Origin: Cercophora sp. LCS_1 | Lineage: Eukaryota; Ascomycota; Sordariomycetes; Sordariales; Lasiosphaeriaceae | DNA length: 64,000 nt | Reading direction: 5' to 3' | Assembly: GCA_036250225.1 (NCBI GenBank) | Contig: JAPZLL010000008.1 | Coordinates: 248,001 to 312,000 of the forward strand | In this document: positions 33,529 to 44,472 of the stretch, one piece after another | Layout: every line of letters starts with the position of its first letter | Position numbering within the stretch: position 1 is the stretch's first letter | Program-made: the position numbers and the translations under genes | Notes under the pieces: generated by a model | The model's database searches: none | Told to the model about the DNA's origin: nothing | The model's input: only the letters and a program-made list of their open reading frames with translations

Positions 33529-35777
33529 TCACAACCTCAAACAAAACAGATCCCCGGCATCTTTTCTGGGTAACAACTCCTCCTCTTTCATGCCATTACA
33601 TCTCCCCACCGCTCTCCTCATCTCATTCGTGTATGCTTCTGCCGTAGCATCCACATCCTTCAGACCAACCACCTTGCCATCCCACAATAACAACGGCATG
33701 TTGTCAAACGCCAGCAACTTCCCCCGTTCTGGCAATGTTTCGAGAAAAGAGCCAGCACCCAAGATCCCCTCATTCCAGCCCTTTGCTTCTCTTGCAACAT
33801 CAGCCGCGTACTCCTCCGGAGCTCGGAACAGTTCTTTGTGCACGACCGCGAGGTTCTCAGCCGTCATTTGGCTGGGATATAAAGTCCAGTACCCGCGTGC
33901 ACGCGAGAGCTTGAGCGAGTGTTCCAGCCAAGAGGGATAGCGCTTGCTGACAAGCTTGTCTGAGAAAAACGGCGGGAGGTTGGGCGTCTGGTGTTGGAGC
34001 TCAAGGAGTTGGGATACAAAACCATGGAGCTCGGTCCATTTCTGGCCCGTGTATAGGACGGCGTTGCTGTTTGGTGACTGCCAGAGAAACGATGTTGGGT
34101 CATCGAGGTCTGGGGGGTCGCTGCCTTTTCGAAATGGGGGTTTTAAAGGCTTGCTGCCGTCGAGATGGTGAGCGGGAAGGTCAAGTGAGATGCCGAAGAG
34201 GCGGGAGTCCCATTGTTGAGTTGTAGCAGCCTTGGAGTGGAGGTACTCAAGGGCGGTGTATTTGATATCTAGAGGGTCAGTGTGTTTTTGAGCATGGGTA
34301 GGGGAGAACTCACAGTGGAAAAACCAGGGAGAAAGATCTACCTGAGGTGAGAGGAGGAGGACGTGGGAGTGGCGGGGATCGGTGGGCCAGAATGATTCTA
34401 GGAACCGAACTGAACTTTCTTCTTCCGTGACGCTCTTACGTGTGATGCGGTGACGGAGTGTGAGTTGCTTGGTGTGGGTTGGATTGTAGGCCTTGGGCGG
34501 AGGCCATTGAAATGTTTCCAGGAACTTATGGGTCGCAGCGTCCACGTCATTGGGAAGTTCAATGGTTAGATGAGGAATGGCTGAGCCACTGAAATCTGAC
34601 GTCGACAACGACTTGAGCAACCGAATGAGATTACCCGAAGTACCAGGAGCGGCGTGGATGAGGATATCAATGTTGAGCTTGTGCCAAGCTACAACCATGT
34701 GAGCAATGAGTGAATGGGTAGCAAGGATTGTGGATGGCTCTTACAAGCTAAGGAAGAGCTATCCAACTTGGACATCCAACCGAGCTTCGAAGGACTGTCC
34801 TCAGGTAGCTCGATGAGGGGAATGTGCATCGAGTCTATCTGCACTCGCATGGCCTGGAGGAAAAGGCTCGCCTCTTCGTCCGAGCTATCAACAATGACTG
34901 CTTGAGGATGCATGTAGAAATTGATGTGATCTGACCTCTCGTTAGAGCAATATTCCACGCCGTTACAGATGCCACTTACACATAGCTCGCATCACGGCCT
35001 TTTGGAAACGTGCATCGTCACTAGAAGATGCATAATCTGGACGGGCGTCTGGAAAAGTGTTAGTAGATGGTGCCCCCCATGAAACTGCTATGGCATACCA
35101 TGAAAAATAACGTGGCAAAAGTCATCAATCCCGTTGATCTCCTTGAGCTCCTCAATAGAGATGTCACTCTTGCTCATGACTACGAAATGCACAAAACTCC
35201 GTAACTCCATTCCCATTTGACAAGCCATTGGAAGCAAGATCCCGATGCTCGGAAGGCTAGACGCAGCGAATAAGATGTTCTTGTTTTCGGCATAATCTCC
35301 TCGAGTCTCTGAAATAGCGTGGAGCGAGGCCGCAAGCTTCAGGAACTGAATTGGGCCATCATAGCCACTCGCCGCAGGAGCTAGAGGCTTCTCCTCGCTC
35401 TTATGCTTCGCGCGGTCTTTTTCCTTGTCCACTTTCGGCTTGCTCCAGTTCGGCGCCCTCAGAGGACCCCCTTTCGGCTTCGGCAGCGGGGGCGGGCCAT
35501 TGGACCTATGCTTCGGCAAACTTCCGCCGGCGTAGTCGGGGCGGCGACGGTCTCGGATCGGAACATCGGTCGGTATGTTCACTATGAACAAGTAGATGAG
35601 GACGCCAACCACCAGGGCGACAGCAAGACGCTTGAGGGCTTTGCGCGGCGGCACGCGAGCCGCCACGGTCCACGGAGAGCGAATCACTGGCGCTCCGGTG
35701 GGCTTGTGATCGTCATCCTTCTTCACCAATTCCTCGTCACTAAGGAAGAGCGATCCCATTTTCTGCCACGGCGACAT
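33529..35777 (-). CDS. Type II membrane protein, fungal 'glycosyltransferase 2' group
   Basis: Golgi/ER-type architecture of 682 residues: a short cytosolic N-terminus, one transmembrane helix at about 51-68 (LAVALVVGVLIYLFIV), a Pro/Lys-rich stem (about 75-135), and a large lumenal domain. Minus-strand exons: 35777-35099, 35048-34980, 34930-34745, 34688-34314, 34268-33529; every splice phase agrees (for example VMRAM-YHINFYM, SSSLA-SWHKLNID, WFFH-YIKYTALEYL). The lumenal part has a GT-A-like start (ILIHAAPGTSGNLIRLLKSL; LTIELPNDVD) and a segment HSHVLLLSPQVDLSPWF where a DxD-type site would be expected; the match to catalytic glycosyltransferases is weak. Proteins of this shape are commonly annotated 'glycosyltransferase 2' in fungi. 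The substrate is unknown and activity is unproven from sequence. Confidence 0.8.
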
Positions 35778-36318
35778 CCGCCTCTCGAGCGGCGCGAATT
35801 CGTCTAGAAACGGGATCGGAAGTGTTGTTGCGGCGGCGGGGGCGCCACCATGTCTCTCACTCGTCGGTGCGGTGCGCGTTCATCGAGGAGGATGGAGACC
35901 AAATCGCTATAATCGAAGCTGCATTTGCGGGTAACACGTGTGGCATGCGACACGTCTTTTCGTCTTCGGATGAAAGATGAGAGGTCGTCGCAAATCACAT
36001 CGACACCACTCGAGCGCGACGCTCTAAGCTTAACGTGGCTAAATGGCCGTGCTCTTTAGCGTCGATCGTCCACCCCACCTTCCAAGCCCTGTCGTCGAGG
36101 AACCGAACCCCTGGCCCTTGGCAAAACCCACTGCGGGATGTGTGGGGTGGTGGGGTTGAAGGTGCCTTTTTACTTTTTTTCTCGAAGCCCAAACTGGTTT
36201 TGCGGCAGAGGCGCCAACAACGATCAGCGGCGGACGTTGGAATTGTCTAACTGAACTACCTACCGTTGAGACCGTTGAACTTCACAAGGCCGTTGTATTT
36301 TCCGCCTACACAGAAACT
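35778..36318. promoter_or_regulatory. Divergent promoter region (membrane GT-like gene / SYO1)
   Basis: 541 bases between two divergent start codons. A T-rich tract occurs near 36170-36180. No gene seen. Confidence 0.5.
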
Positions 36319-38413
36319 ATGGGTAAATCACGACGGAATCGCGGTCATGCCAACCGTACAGATCCCATCGCAAAGCCAGTCAAGCCGCCATCCGACCCTG
36401 AGCTCGCTGCTCTTCGCGAATCCAAGATTCTCCCGGTCCTGAAGGATCTCAGGAGCCTAGAGACCAAGTCCAGGACCGCGGCTGCGACTGCCATTGCCAA
36501 TATTGTCACCGATACCAGATGTCGAAAGCTGCTGCTTCGGGAGCAGGTTGTCCACACCGTCCTCACTGAGACACTCACTGATAACAGTCCTGATGGGCGC
36601 GCTGCCGGGTGGGAGATCCTCAAGCTTCTTGTTCAGGAGGAGGAGGCCGATTTTTGCGTCCATCTCTACCGACTCGATGTCCTGACTGCCATCGAGCATG
36701 CGGCGAAGTTGGTAAGTCCAGTTCATCCGAAATCGTCACACTTCGTCACACTTCATCATACTGACAGGACTTCAGATCATTGAAACCCTCACGGCCTCCC
36801 CAAAGCTCACGAAAGCCGAACAGCGCCTGGTGTGGAGCATAACATCTTCACTGCTCTCGCTTCTCACCGCGCTGGCTCTCGCCCGAGACGAAATTCTAGA
36901 TGCTATCGTCGCCAACCCAACCATTCTCCGCTTCCTTTTCCGCCTCGTCTCCACACCTTCGATTCCAGCCGACGAATTTGAGGAAGCACTCACCTGCTTA
37001 ACAACCCTCACAGAAGATAACCTTCCCATCGGGCAGGCCATCATTGGCGACCAGGAGACTCGTTGCTATGACGAACTGTTGAAACTCAAGGCTGCTGGTG
37101 GGCCCAAAACCGTTTTGGCGTGCGGTGTGTTGCACAATGTCTTCTCTTCACTTCAGTGGTTGGATCACAGTCCGGGACAAGACGGCGCATGTGACGCTAT
37201 TTTGGTACCCAGCCTCTCTCAGGCCCTGGAACAGCTTCACCCCGGGGTGGGTAAGACCAACGGCCACGGCGTATCGAGCCCGGGAATCACACAAACGGCC
37301 CTTGAAATACTTGCCTCCATCGGAACCGACCTACAGGTCACTCTCGAAAAAGGAAACCGCCCCCAATTTGGCGCCGGTAAAGCCGACGACGAATGGAACG
37401 GTATCGAGGATGACGTCGCCCCTGAAGCTGACGCAATGGAAGTCGACGGTGGGTCCGAAAACGGCGACGACGCCTCCGAAAAGGACATCTCCGACGATGA
37501 AAGCGGCGAGTCTGATTCCGACATCGACATCGAGGCCGATATGGACAAGGTGACCGGTGCGGACGAGCCCTTCCCCGAGGAAGGCAACATCGATGACCTG
37601 CCCACCCTGCGCGAACTCATCCACGCAGCGGTCCCTCAGCTCATCCGCCTTACCAACATTCCCATTACTGGCGAGGAGGATCTCGCAATTCAATATCATG
37701 CCTTCTCCGCTCTCAACAACATTGCCTGGACCCTTTCTTGCATTGAGTTTGCCAATGGCGAGAATGCAAACATCTTCGCCGCTTGGGCACCAGCCGCCAA
37801 AAAGATCTGGCAAAAAACCATCCTTCCTGTTCTTGAGTCGGATAGTAACGACCTGAACTTGGTTACGCTGGTTACTGGTCTGGCATGGGCCGTTTCCAAG
37901 AGCCTCAACGGCAATACCCCGATCAACCAGACGCAGCACCGCAAATTTATCACTCTTTACCGAGTTACTAGGAACCACGGTAGAGATGACAAGATGGACG
38001 GGCATGACGAAGCTGAGGAGCAGGAGGATCCGTTCCAAAGCCTTGGCGTCAAATGCATTGGCGTCCTGGGTTCGCTAGCAAGGGATCCGGCACCACTCGA
38101 GGTGAACCGAGATGTCGGCGTGTTCTTGATGACACTGCTTGGACATCCCGAAACCCCTGCGGCCGAGATGATCGAGGCGCTGAACCAGGTCTATGACATT
38201 TATGGAGACGAGGAGCATGGGTGCGATCAAGTCTTCTGGAACGACGGGTTCCTTAAGCATCTCGAGGAGTTACTGCCAAGGCTGAAGACCGTGGCAAAGG
38301 GTATTGATAAGAGGAAAGCCGAGGAACTGAGGACAAAGACGGATGAGGCGATACTGAACCTGGGAAGGTTCATCAAGTATAAGAAGAAGCACGCGCCAAA
38401 GGAGAAGAGGTAG
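36319..38413 (+). CDS. SYO1: Symportin Syo1, ribosomal protein Rpl5/Rpl11 co-import chaperone
   Basis: Adaptor that brings Rpl5 and Rpl11 together into the nucleus via Kap104 and hands them over for 5S RNP assembly. Two exons, 36319-36711 and 36776-38413, 676 residues, about the size of the Chaetomium protein, to which it is clearly similar throughout. The N-terminus MGKSRRNRGHANR with downstream PIAKPVKPP is the basic PY-NLS-like import signal. Armadillo-type repeats follow (ILPVLKDLRSLETKSR, TRCRKLLLREQVVHTVL). A long acidic loop (about residues 350-430, many Asp/Glu/Ser) interrupts the solenoid, then HEAT-like repeats (LPTLRELIHAAVPQLIRL; ALNNIAWTLSCIEFA) to a Lys-rich end KKKHAPKEKR. The intron (GTAAGT..CTTCAG) joins EHAAKL to IIETLT. 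Confidence 0.95.
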
Positions 38414-38827
38414 AGGGAAGGGGTGATGGGACAGTGGATGGAATCGAAATGTGGATGGGCATGTCATCCAGATACCCGCGGAGTTCCGTTGGCTATCAAA
38501 ACATAATGTCAATATGGGTACCAGTCACTCTTATTTCTGAGTAGATAAAACAGACCGTGTCATCAATCATGATACCTTGCTGCTAACTTCGAGACCAATT
38601 GAGCCAGGTGGTGTTGTATAGCACATCCGTCCTGGCGCATGGCTTCGTGATTCTAGCAGGAGGCCTTCCTAGGCTAGTCAGGTCCAAACACAGGATGCCA
38701 CTCGTAGTAAACTCACTGGGTTCCAAACTCGCGGAAGGCTCCGCAAACTCCCAGTGGCGGCCGCCACCGTCCCTAAGTAAGAATCATTACCCTATCACAC
38801 AGGGGCAATCGACCTGAAAGAGAGGCC
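38414..38827. other. Convergent 3' region between SYO1 and the J-protein gene
   Basis: About 410 bases between two stop codons; presumably 3' UTRs. No gene seen. Confidence 0.55.
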
Positions 38828-39550
38828 TCAACCAATGGGCTTGAGCTTCTTCTTTTTCTTCTTGCCATCAGAATCGCCGCTCTTGCCCTTCTGGAATGCC
38901 CTCCAGCTGTCGATACGCTTGTCTCTGGTGGCCTCCCAGTCCTCTTCATGCTGCCTCTTGCGCTTGCGGGCTTCCATCTCCTCATCCTGGCGCCGCTGCT
39001 CACGACCCTCCTCTTGCATCTGTGCTTTCATCTGGCGGCGTCGGCGCTGCTCATTGTCAATCAGCACCTCCTTGGTCTTCTCAGCCCATTTCTTCTCGAA
39101 CTCGGCTGTCTTAAGCTCCGGGCTGTCCACGGTCCACTTGTTCTCGCGGATCAACAGCATACGCGCGTCAGCAATGGCTTCATCGAGATTGGCGCGGTGC
39201 TTTTCGTCCATGAGTTCGGTCTGCGCTTTTTTGAGACGATCAAAGGCATCGGGGGCAAGCGGGTTCTTGGTCTTGTCTGGATGGATGAGGAGGGACTTCT
39301 TGCGGTACACGTTCTTGATATCGGATTCGGTGACGCCTGGTTTGAGGCCGAGAACAGCGTATCTGAAAGGAAGGGGGGAAAGTTAGCTGGGTGAGATTTT
39401 TCGGATTTTGTAATCGATGAAGACGCACGCGTCGAGCCGAAAGGCTTTGAGAATGCGATCGATCTCGGCATCCTTGTCCCACTCTTTGGCCTCGGCTTCG
39501 AGGACCTCGATCGCATCGCGCGTGTCGACAGGGTCGTCTTTGGTGGCCAT
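38828..39550 (-). CDS. J-domain protein, DNAJC8/Spf31-like
   Basis: Co-chaperone-type protein related to DNAJC8, a spliceosome-associated J protein. Two minus-strand exons, 39550-39429 and 39362-38828, 218 residues. It starts MATKDDPVDTRDAIEVLE. The J domain crosses the splice: RLDA-YAVLGLKPGVTESD, then YRKKSLLIHPDKTKN with the diagnostic HPD motif. After it come KKAQTELMDEKHRANLDEA and a long, highly charged helix (EEMEARKRKRQHEEDWEATR), ending in the lysine cluster GKKKKKKLKPIG, likely nuclear-targeting. The donor is GTGCGT and the acceptor TTTCAG; frame and family match support them. It is divergent from DBP10 with about 310 bases between starts. Confidence 0.9.
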
Positions 39551-39859
39551 TTTGGGGTCGGATGCGGTGTGCAATGCGCCGAATTGGAGGTGGATGAGAG
39601 AAGTTGCGACACAGCGAGCGAATGGTGGGTGATGTTGGAGGGGACCGAACGCGAGCTCCGAACCCCTGCAGTTTATGTGGGGGTCGCGGCGCGCAGGCGC
39701 AAGGCGGTACGTATCAGCGATAAGATAAGAGATAGACGGGTGCCCCACCGAAAAATTCCCAGGCGGATCAAGGTGGAAAGTTTGGAGCAATTGGATATCC
39801 TTGCAGGACATTCCAGGAGGTTTGGAAGGTTTGGCAACGTCCCCCGTCAAGCCGCGAAA
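39551..39859. promoter_or_regulatory. Divergent promoter J-protein / DBP10
   Basis: About 310 bases between divergent start codons; both promoters must share it. No TATA box is obvious. Confidence 0.55.
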
Positions 39860-42640
39860 ATGAAGAGACGAGCGCCATCCCCCACTCCGTCCGAGAACGA
39901 GGTCGACATTGCGGGCGCCTTGTTCGCCGATGACTCCGACGACGACGGACCGAAAGCTTCAGCAACTGCGCCTGACCTCGACTTTGGCAACCTCCTCAAC
40001 ACGGGCGAGGAATCTGAGGACGATGGCGATGCTGAGTTTATTGCCTCGCGCCAGCGAAGCTCCAACAGGAAAGCTTCCAATCTGCAGGGGAAGTCGGTCA
40101 AGAAGGGTGGCGGTTTCCAGGCAATGGGTTAGTACCAGGGTCCACCAGAGGGCTTGAAGCACTGTGCTCACATTCTCCCAGGCCTGAGCGGTAATCTTTT
40201 GCGCGCGATCACCAAAAAGGGCTTCTCGGTTCCTACCCCGATTCAGAGGAAAACTATTCCCCTGATCCTCGACCGCAAGGATGTAGTGGGCATGGCCCGG
40301 ACAGGTTCCGGCAAAACGGCAGCATTCGTTATCCCCATGATCGAGCGTCTCAAGGCTCACAGCCCCAGGGTTGGCGCAAGAGCTATTATCATGTCGCCTT
40401 CTCGAGAACTGGCGCTGCAGACACTCAAGGTCGTCAAGGAGTTCGGGAAGGGGACCGATCTTAAGACCGTCTTGCTGGTCGGTGGTGATAGTCTGGAGGA
40501 GCAGTTCGGACTGATGGCTACGAACCCAGATATCATTATCGCTACACCCGGTCGTTTCCTCCATCTCAAGGTTGAGATGTCGTTGGATCTGTCGTCAGTA
40601 CGATATGTTGTCTTTGACGAAGCCGATCGATTGTTCGAAATGGGCTTCGCAGCTCAGCTTACCGAGATTCTGCACGCTCTGCCACCCTCCAGGCAAACCC
40701 TTTTGTTTTCAGCTACACTGCCATCGACTTTGGTAGAGTTTGCGCGAGCTGGTTTGCAGGATCCAAGTCTTGTTCGTCTCGACGCAGAGACCAAGGTGTC
40801 CCCAGACCTGGAGAGCGCCTTCTTCTCCGTCAAGGGTGCTGAAAAAGAGGGTGCTCTTCTTCATATTCTGCAGGATGTTATCAAAATGCCCACTGGTAGG
40901 CCAGAAGGCGCCGAAGAGGACGAAGAGCAAGAATCCAGGAAAAGGAAACGCGGCTCGGACAGGCCCAACGCAAAGGAGAAGCCTACGGAGCATTCTACCA
41001 TCATCTTCACCGCGACAAAACATCACGTTGAGTATATCGCAAACTTACTCAAACTTGCAGGTTTTGCCGTGTCGTATGCCTACGGTTCACTGGACCAAAC
41101 AGCCAGAAAGATTCAGGTCGAGGATTTCAGGCGTGGCAAGACAAATATTCTTGTAGTCACAGACGTTGCGGCACGTGGTATTGATATTCCCGTGCTCGCA
41201 AACGTTATCAACTACGACTTCCCGCCCCAACCCAAGGTCTTTGTCCACAGAGTTGGCCGTACAGCCCGTGCTGGTCAGCGCGGTTGGGCTTACGGTCTGG
41301 TTCGCGACAAGGATCTCCCCTATCTTTTGGATCTTCAGCTATTCCTTGGCAGGAAACTTGTCGTGGGGCAGGAGGAAAAGGAACCATCTTTTGCTCAGGA
41401 TGTCGTGCTCGGTACCCTGCAGCGAGCGCAGGTCGAGGCAAACACAGAGTGGGTGAGCAAGATGATCACTGAAATGGAAGACGTCAAGATGCAACGCGGC
41501 GTCACTGTCAAAGCAGAGAAGCTCTACATGAGAACAAGAAACTCTGCCTCGACCCAGAGCGTCAGGCGTGCGCGCGAGGTATTGGCCTCCAATGGTTGGG
41601 GTCAGCTACACCCGCTCTTTGGAGAGACTGCTGCGGTTGCTGAAGAAGCCCGCGACAGCCTCCTTTCCAAGATCAGCGGTTTCAAACCACAGGAAACCGT
41701 CTTCGAGGTTGGTCCGTCCGGCAAGTCTACCAAGAACAGGGCAGCCGAGATCATGCGCACAATGAGGTCCCATGTCGGCCCGCGAAGAACGAGGAAGGAT
41801 GAAGACGTAGAGATGGAGGATGTCGAAGAGGGTGCAGAGGCCAATGGTGACGAATTCGAAAGATTCGGATCAGATGCCCAGGAAGAGCAGCCAGATTCCG
41901 AACAATGGGAGGACGAGGAGGAGTCCGATTCCGAACTCGAAGTAACAGTATCCAAACCCACGGCGTCCAAAAAGGGCCAGACCTCTTTTGAGGATCCCGA
42001 AATCTTCATGTCCTACACACCACGGACTATCAACGCAGCCGAAGAAAAGGCCTATAGCGTGCACGCGGGTGGCGACAGCTTTGTCACGGCAGCCCGCAAC
42101 GCCGCCATGGACCTTACCAACGACGAAGGCGCCAAGGCCTTTGGCGCGCCGACCCGCTCCAAGCTGCGCTGGGACAAGAAGCAGAGCAAGTACGTGGCGC
42201 GCACCAACGACGAGGACGGCTCACGCGGTGCAAAGATGATTCGTGGCGAGAGTGGTGTCAAGATTGCGGCCAGCTTCCAGAGCGGTCGTTTCGACAAGTG
42301 GCGGCGTGCAAACAGGCTGGGCAAGATGCCGCAGACGGGCGATGCCGAGAAGAGCAGCATGGTGCGCAGCTTTTCGTCTGGGCCGGGTGGCCATGGCGGT
42401 GGCCCGAGATGGAAGCACAAGCAGGAGAAGGCGCCCAAGGATGCGGACAAGTACAGGGATGATTACCATGTGCGCAAGAAGAGGGTGGCCGAGGCAAAGG
42501 AGAAGAGGATTGGCAAGTACAAGGACGGCGAAGGCAGCAAGAGGGAGCTGAAGGGCGTCACGGATATCAGGAAGGCGAGGGAGTTGAAGGAGAAGCGAAA
42601 GGAGAAGAATGCTAGGCCTAGCAAGAAGCCTAGGAGGTAG
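39860..42640 (+). CDS. DBP10: ATP-dependent RNA helicase Dbp10
   Basis: Nucleolar DEAD-box helicase acting in 60S ribosomal subunit assembly. Two exons, 39860-40127 and 40182-42640, 908 residues. The donor is GTTAGT and the acceptor TCCCAG; the join reads GGGFQAMGLSGNLLRAITKK. Motifs in order: Q motif (GFSVPTPIQRKTIP), Walker A (ARTGSGKTAAF), PSRELALQ, TPGRFLH, the DEAD box in VFDEADRLFEMGF, SATLPS, ARGIDIPVLANVINYDFPP, and HRVGRTARAGQRG. The N-terminal 90 residues are acidic and Ser-rich. The C-terminal third has an acidic stretch (about 560-620) and a very basic tail (KRKEKNARPSKKPRR), as in Dbp10 orthologues. It sits close to SYO1, another 60S-biogenesis gene. Confidence 0.95.
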
Positions 42641-42916
42641 TTGAGTCGTAGCAGATGAGGCATTCGCCCACATCACCCAATCTACAAAGTTGATACGCGG
42701 CAACAACAGTCTGAACCCGTTAGGCATCACTACACAACGCAGTTTACATCACTAGTCAACAGCGCAGACGGCCTACCTGTTCGGTACGCAACTGCGAACA
42801 AACAGCGGCTCTCACAAAAACAACAATCATCAAGTGGATATCTTTGGCTCAGGTTACCAAGCCAGCAAGCAACCAGCAGTATCCATTTCTTTGCAACAAA
42901 ATAATTCTATGGTATC

Positions 42917-43847
42917 TCAAAGCATGCGGCGGATCTCCTGCTCATTCTCGTACTTTTCCAACCCCGAATCAAGATGCTCCCACCACTCGAAAAGCATAGA
43001 TTCGCAAATGAGCTTGAACCAAGGGGTGAACTTGAGCGAGGGGTCCTTGAACAGTTCCTTGAGCTTTTCAGCCGAAACGTATTGCGTAGCCTGGACCTCG
43101 TTGGGGCTGGGGTTCAGATCGACATTGGCTTTGATGAAAAGAATGTAGTCGACTGAAGAAGATATGTCAGTACCATAACAGAGGAAGAGGGGGAGGAGGA
43201 GGAGGAGGAGGAGGAGGAGGGGATAATCGTACTCTCATGCTCGCCCCACTTCCCATCGCTGGGAGCCTTGTAGTGGATGCGGGTAAGGAAGTGGAAATCC
43301 TCAATGGGGACCTGCTCGGGCTTGATGCCCAGCTCGTGGTCGAGTTTTCGCCTCGCGGCGTTCTTGACGCCCAGGATCGAGTCGGGGAGGTTCGAGCCCG
43401 TCTCGGTGGACACGCTCAGGGGGTGGGAGCAGCACGTGTTTGTCCACATGTCCGGGAAGGTGATCTTCTCCGAGGCGCGCTGCTGGAGGAGCAGCTCGTT
43501 CTTGTCGTTGAAGAGGAAGACGGAAAAGGCACGGTGAAGAAGGCCCTTGTCGATATTGGTCATGAGGTGGCCTGCGGGGCGGGGGGGTAACAAACGAAAC
43601 CAGTCAGTCAATCCTCTGGTGCAAGAAGGGCACGGGAGAAAAGAAACTCACAGAGCTTCTTGCTGGCAGTGCCAATGGGCTTGTCGTCCTCGTCGGTGAC
43701 AATGCACACCTCGTCCATGAGGCGGATCTGCTCCTCATCGTGGCCCTCGAGCGCATCACCGCTGGTGTCGATGTCGGGGAACAAGCGAAGAATGGTCTCG
43801 GCCGTGATAGGCACCGTGGTGCGCGTCTCGGTGACGGTGGTCGACAT
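42917..43847 (-). CDS. IDI1: Isopentenyl-diphosphate delta-isomerase
   Basis: Type I IPP isomerase (Nudix fold), interconverting isopentenyl and dimethylallyl diphosphate for sterol and isoprenoid synthesis. Minus-strand exons: 43847-43652, 43571-43233, 43152-42917, giving 256 residues. The first splice joins GTASKKLC to HLMTNIDKGLLHRAFSVF, the second GKWGEHE to IDYILFIKANVDLNPNE. The catalytic cysteine region TNTCCSHPL and the acidic metal/catalytic motif around WGEHEIDY are intact, as are HRAFSVFLFN and the C-terminal FTPWFKLICESMLFEWWEHL. The second intron carries a GGA/CTC trinucleotide repeat. No organelle signal is evident. Confidence 0.95.
43190..43220. repeat. (GGA)n microsatellite inside an IDI1 intron
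   Basis: About ten tandem GGA units (CTC on the coding strand) close to the 5' splice site of the second IDI1 intron, leaving the donor GTACGA and the acceptor intact. Confidence 0.85.
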
Positions 43848-44472
43848 GTTGGGCCAAGATGCTGCTCTCGTCTGAGCTCGAGACGAGGTGCAATTCGTTC
43901 GCCTGATCCGATGTCAGGGACAGAGGCGGCAACGCTTTGTTCAGGCCTGAGGGGCAGAGGGGAGGCGGGGCGGGGCAATATTTTTGGGGGCCCGAGACGG
44001 TGAGGCGGTATCCCTAATCGAAATTAAAGCTGTGGATAATTTGAAGGCCGGATTCCCCAATAGGCAAAGAGCTATGAGATGTTGGGGCAGACCATGCCGA
44101 AACGGGTATCAGTTCGATGCACCGTGCAGTGTCTCCACAGGTACCGATTGGTGGCGAAAGTCCCGTCGGGCGGGAAAGATTGGGGCGGAACGGGATTCGG
44201 GACCGCACCGCAAAAGCGGCACTTACACCACCCTCAACCAACGAGATGCACCAGGATTCATCAACCAAAGCCAGGCAAGAGAAGCCAACGACGTAAAGCA
44301 AAACCAAGACTTGTTTCCCGTTTCCAGGTCACCCCGTTTTCTGACGCCTATCGCATATAACAAAAACCAAAAAGTGCTATCCCAACCCGTCGTCAATAGC
44401 GCCCAAAAGTCTGTTCATCGAATGTTACTGCATGTGTGGTGGAGTCGTCCGAACGAAGGAGGTGGCACGCTT
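43848..44472. other. IDI1 promoter region
   Basis: About 625 bases between the IDI1 start and the MATE transporter stop, both on the minus strand. No gene seen. Confidence 0.55.
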
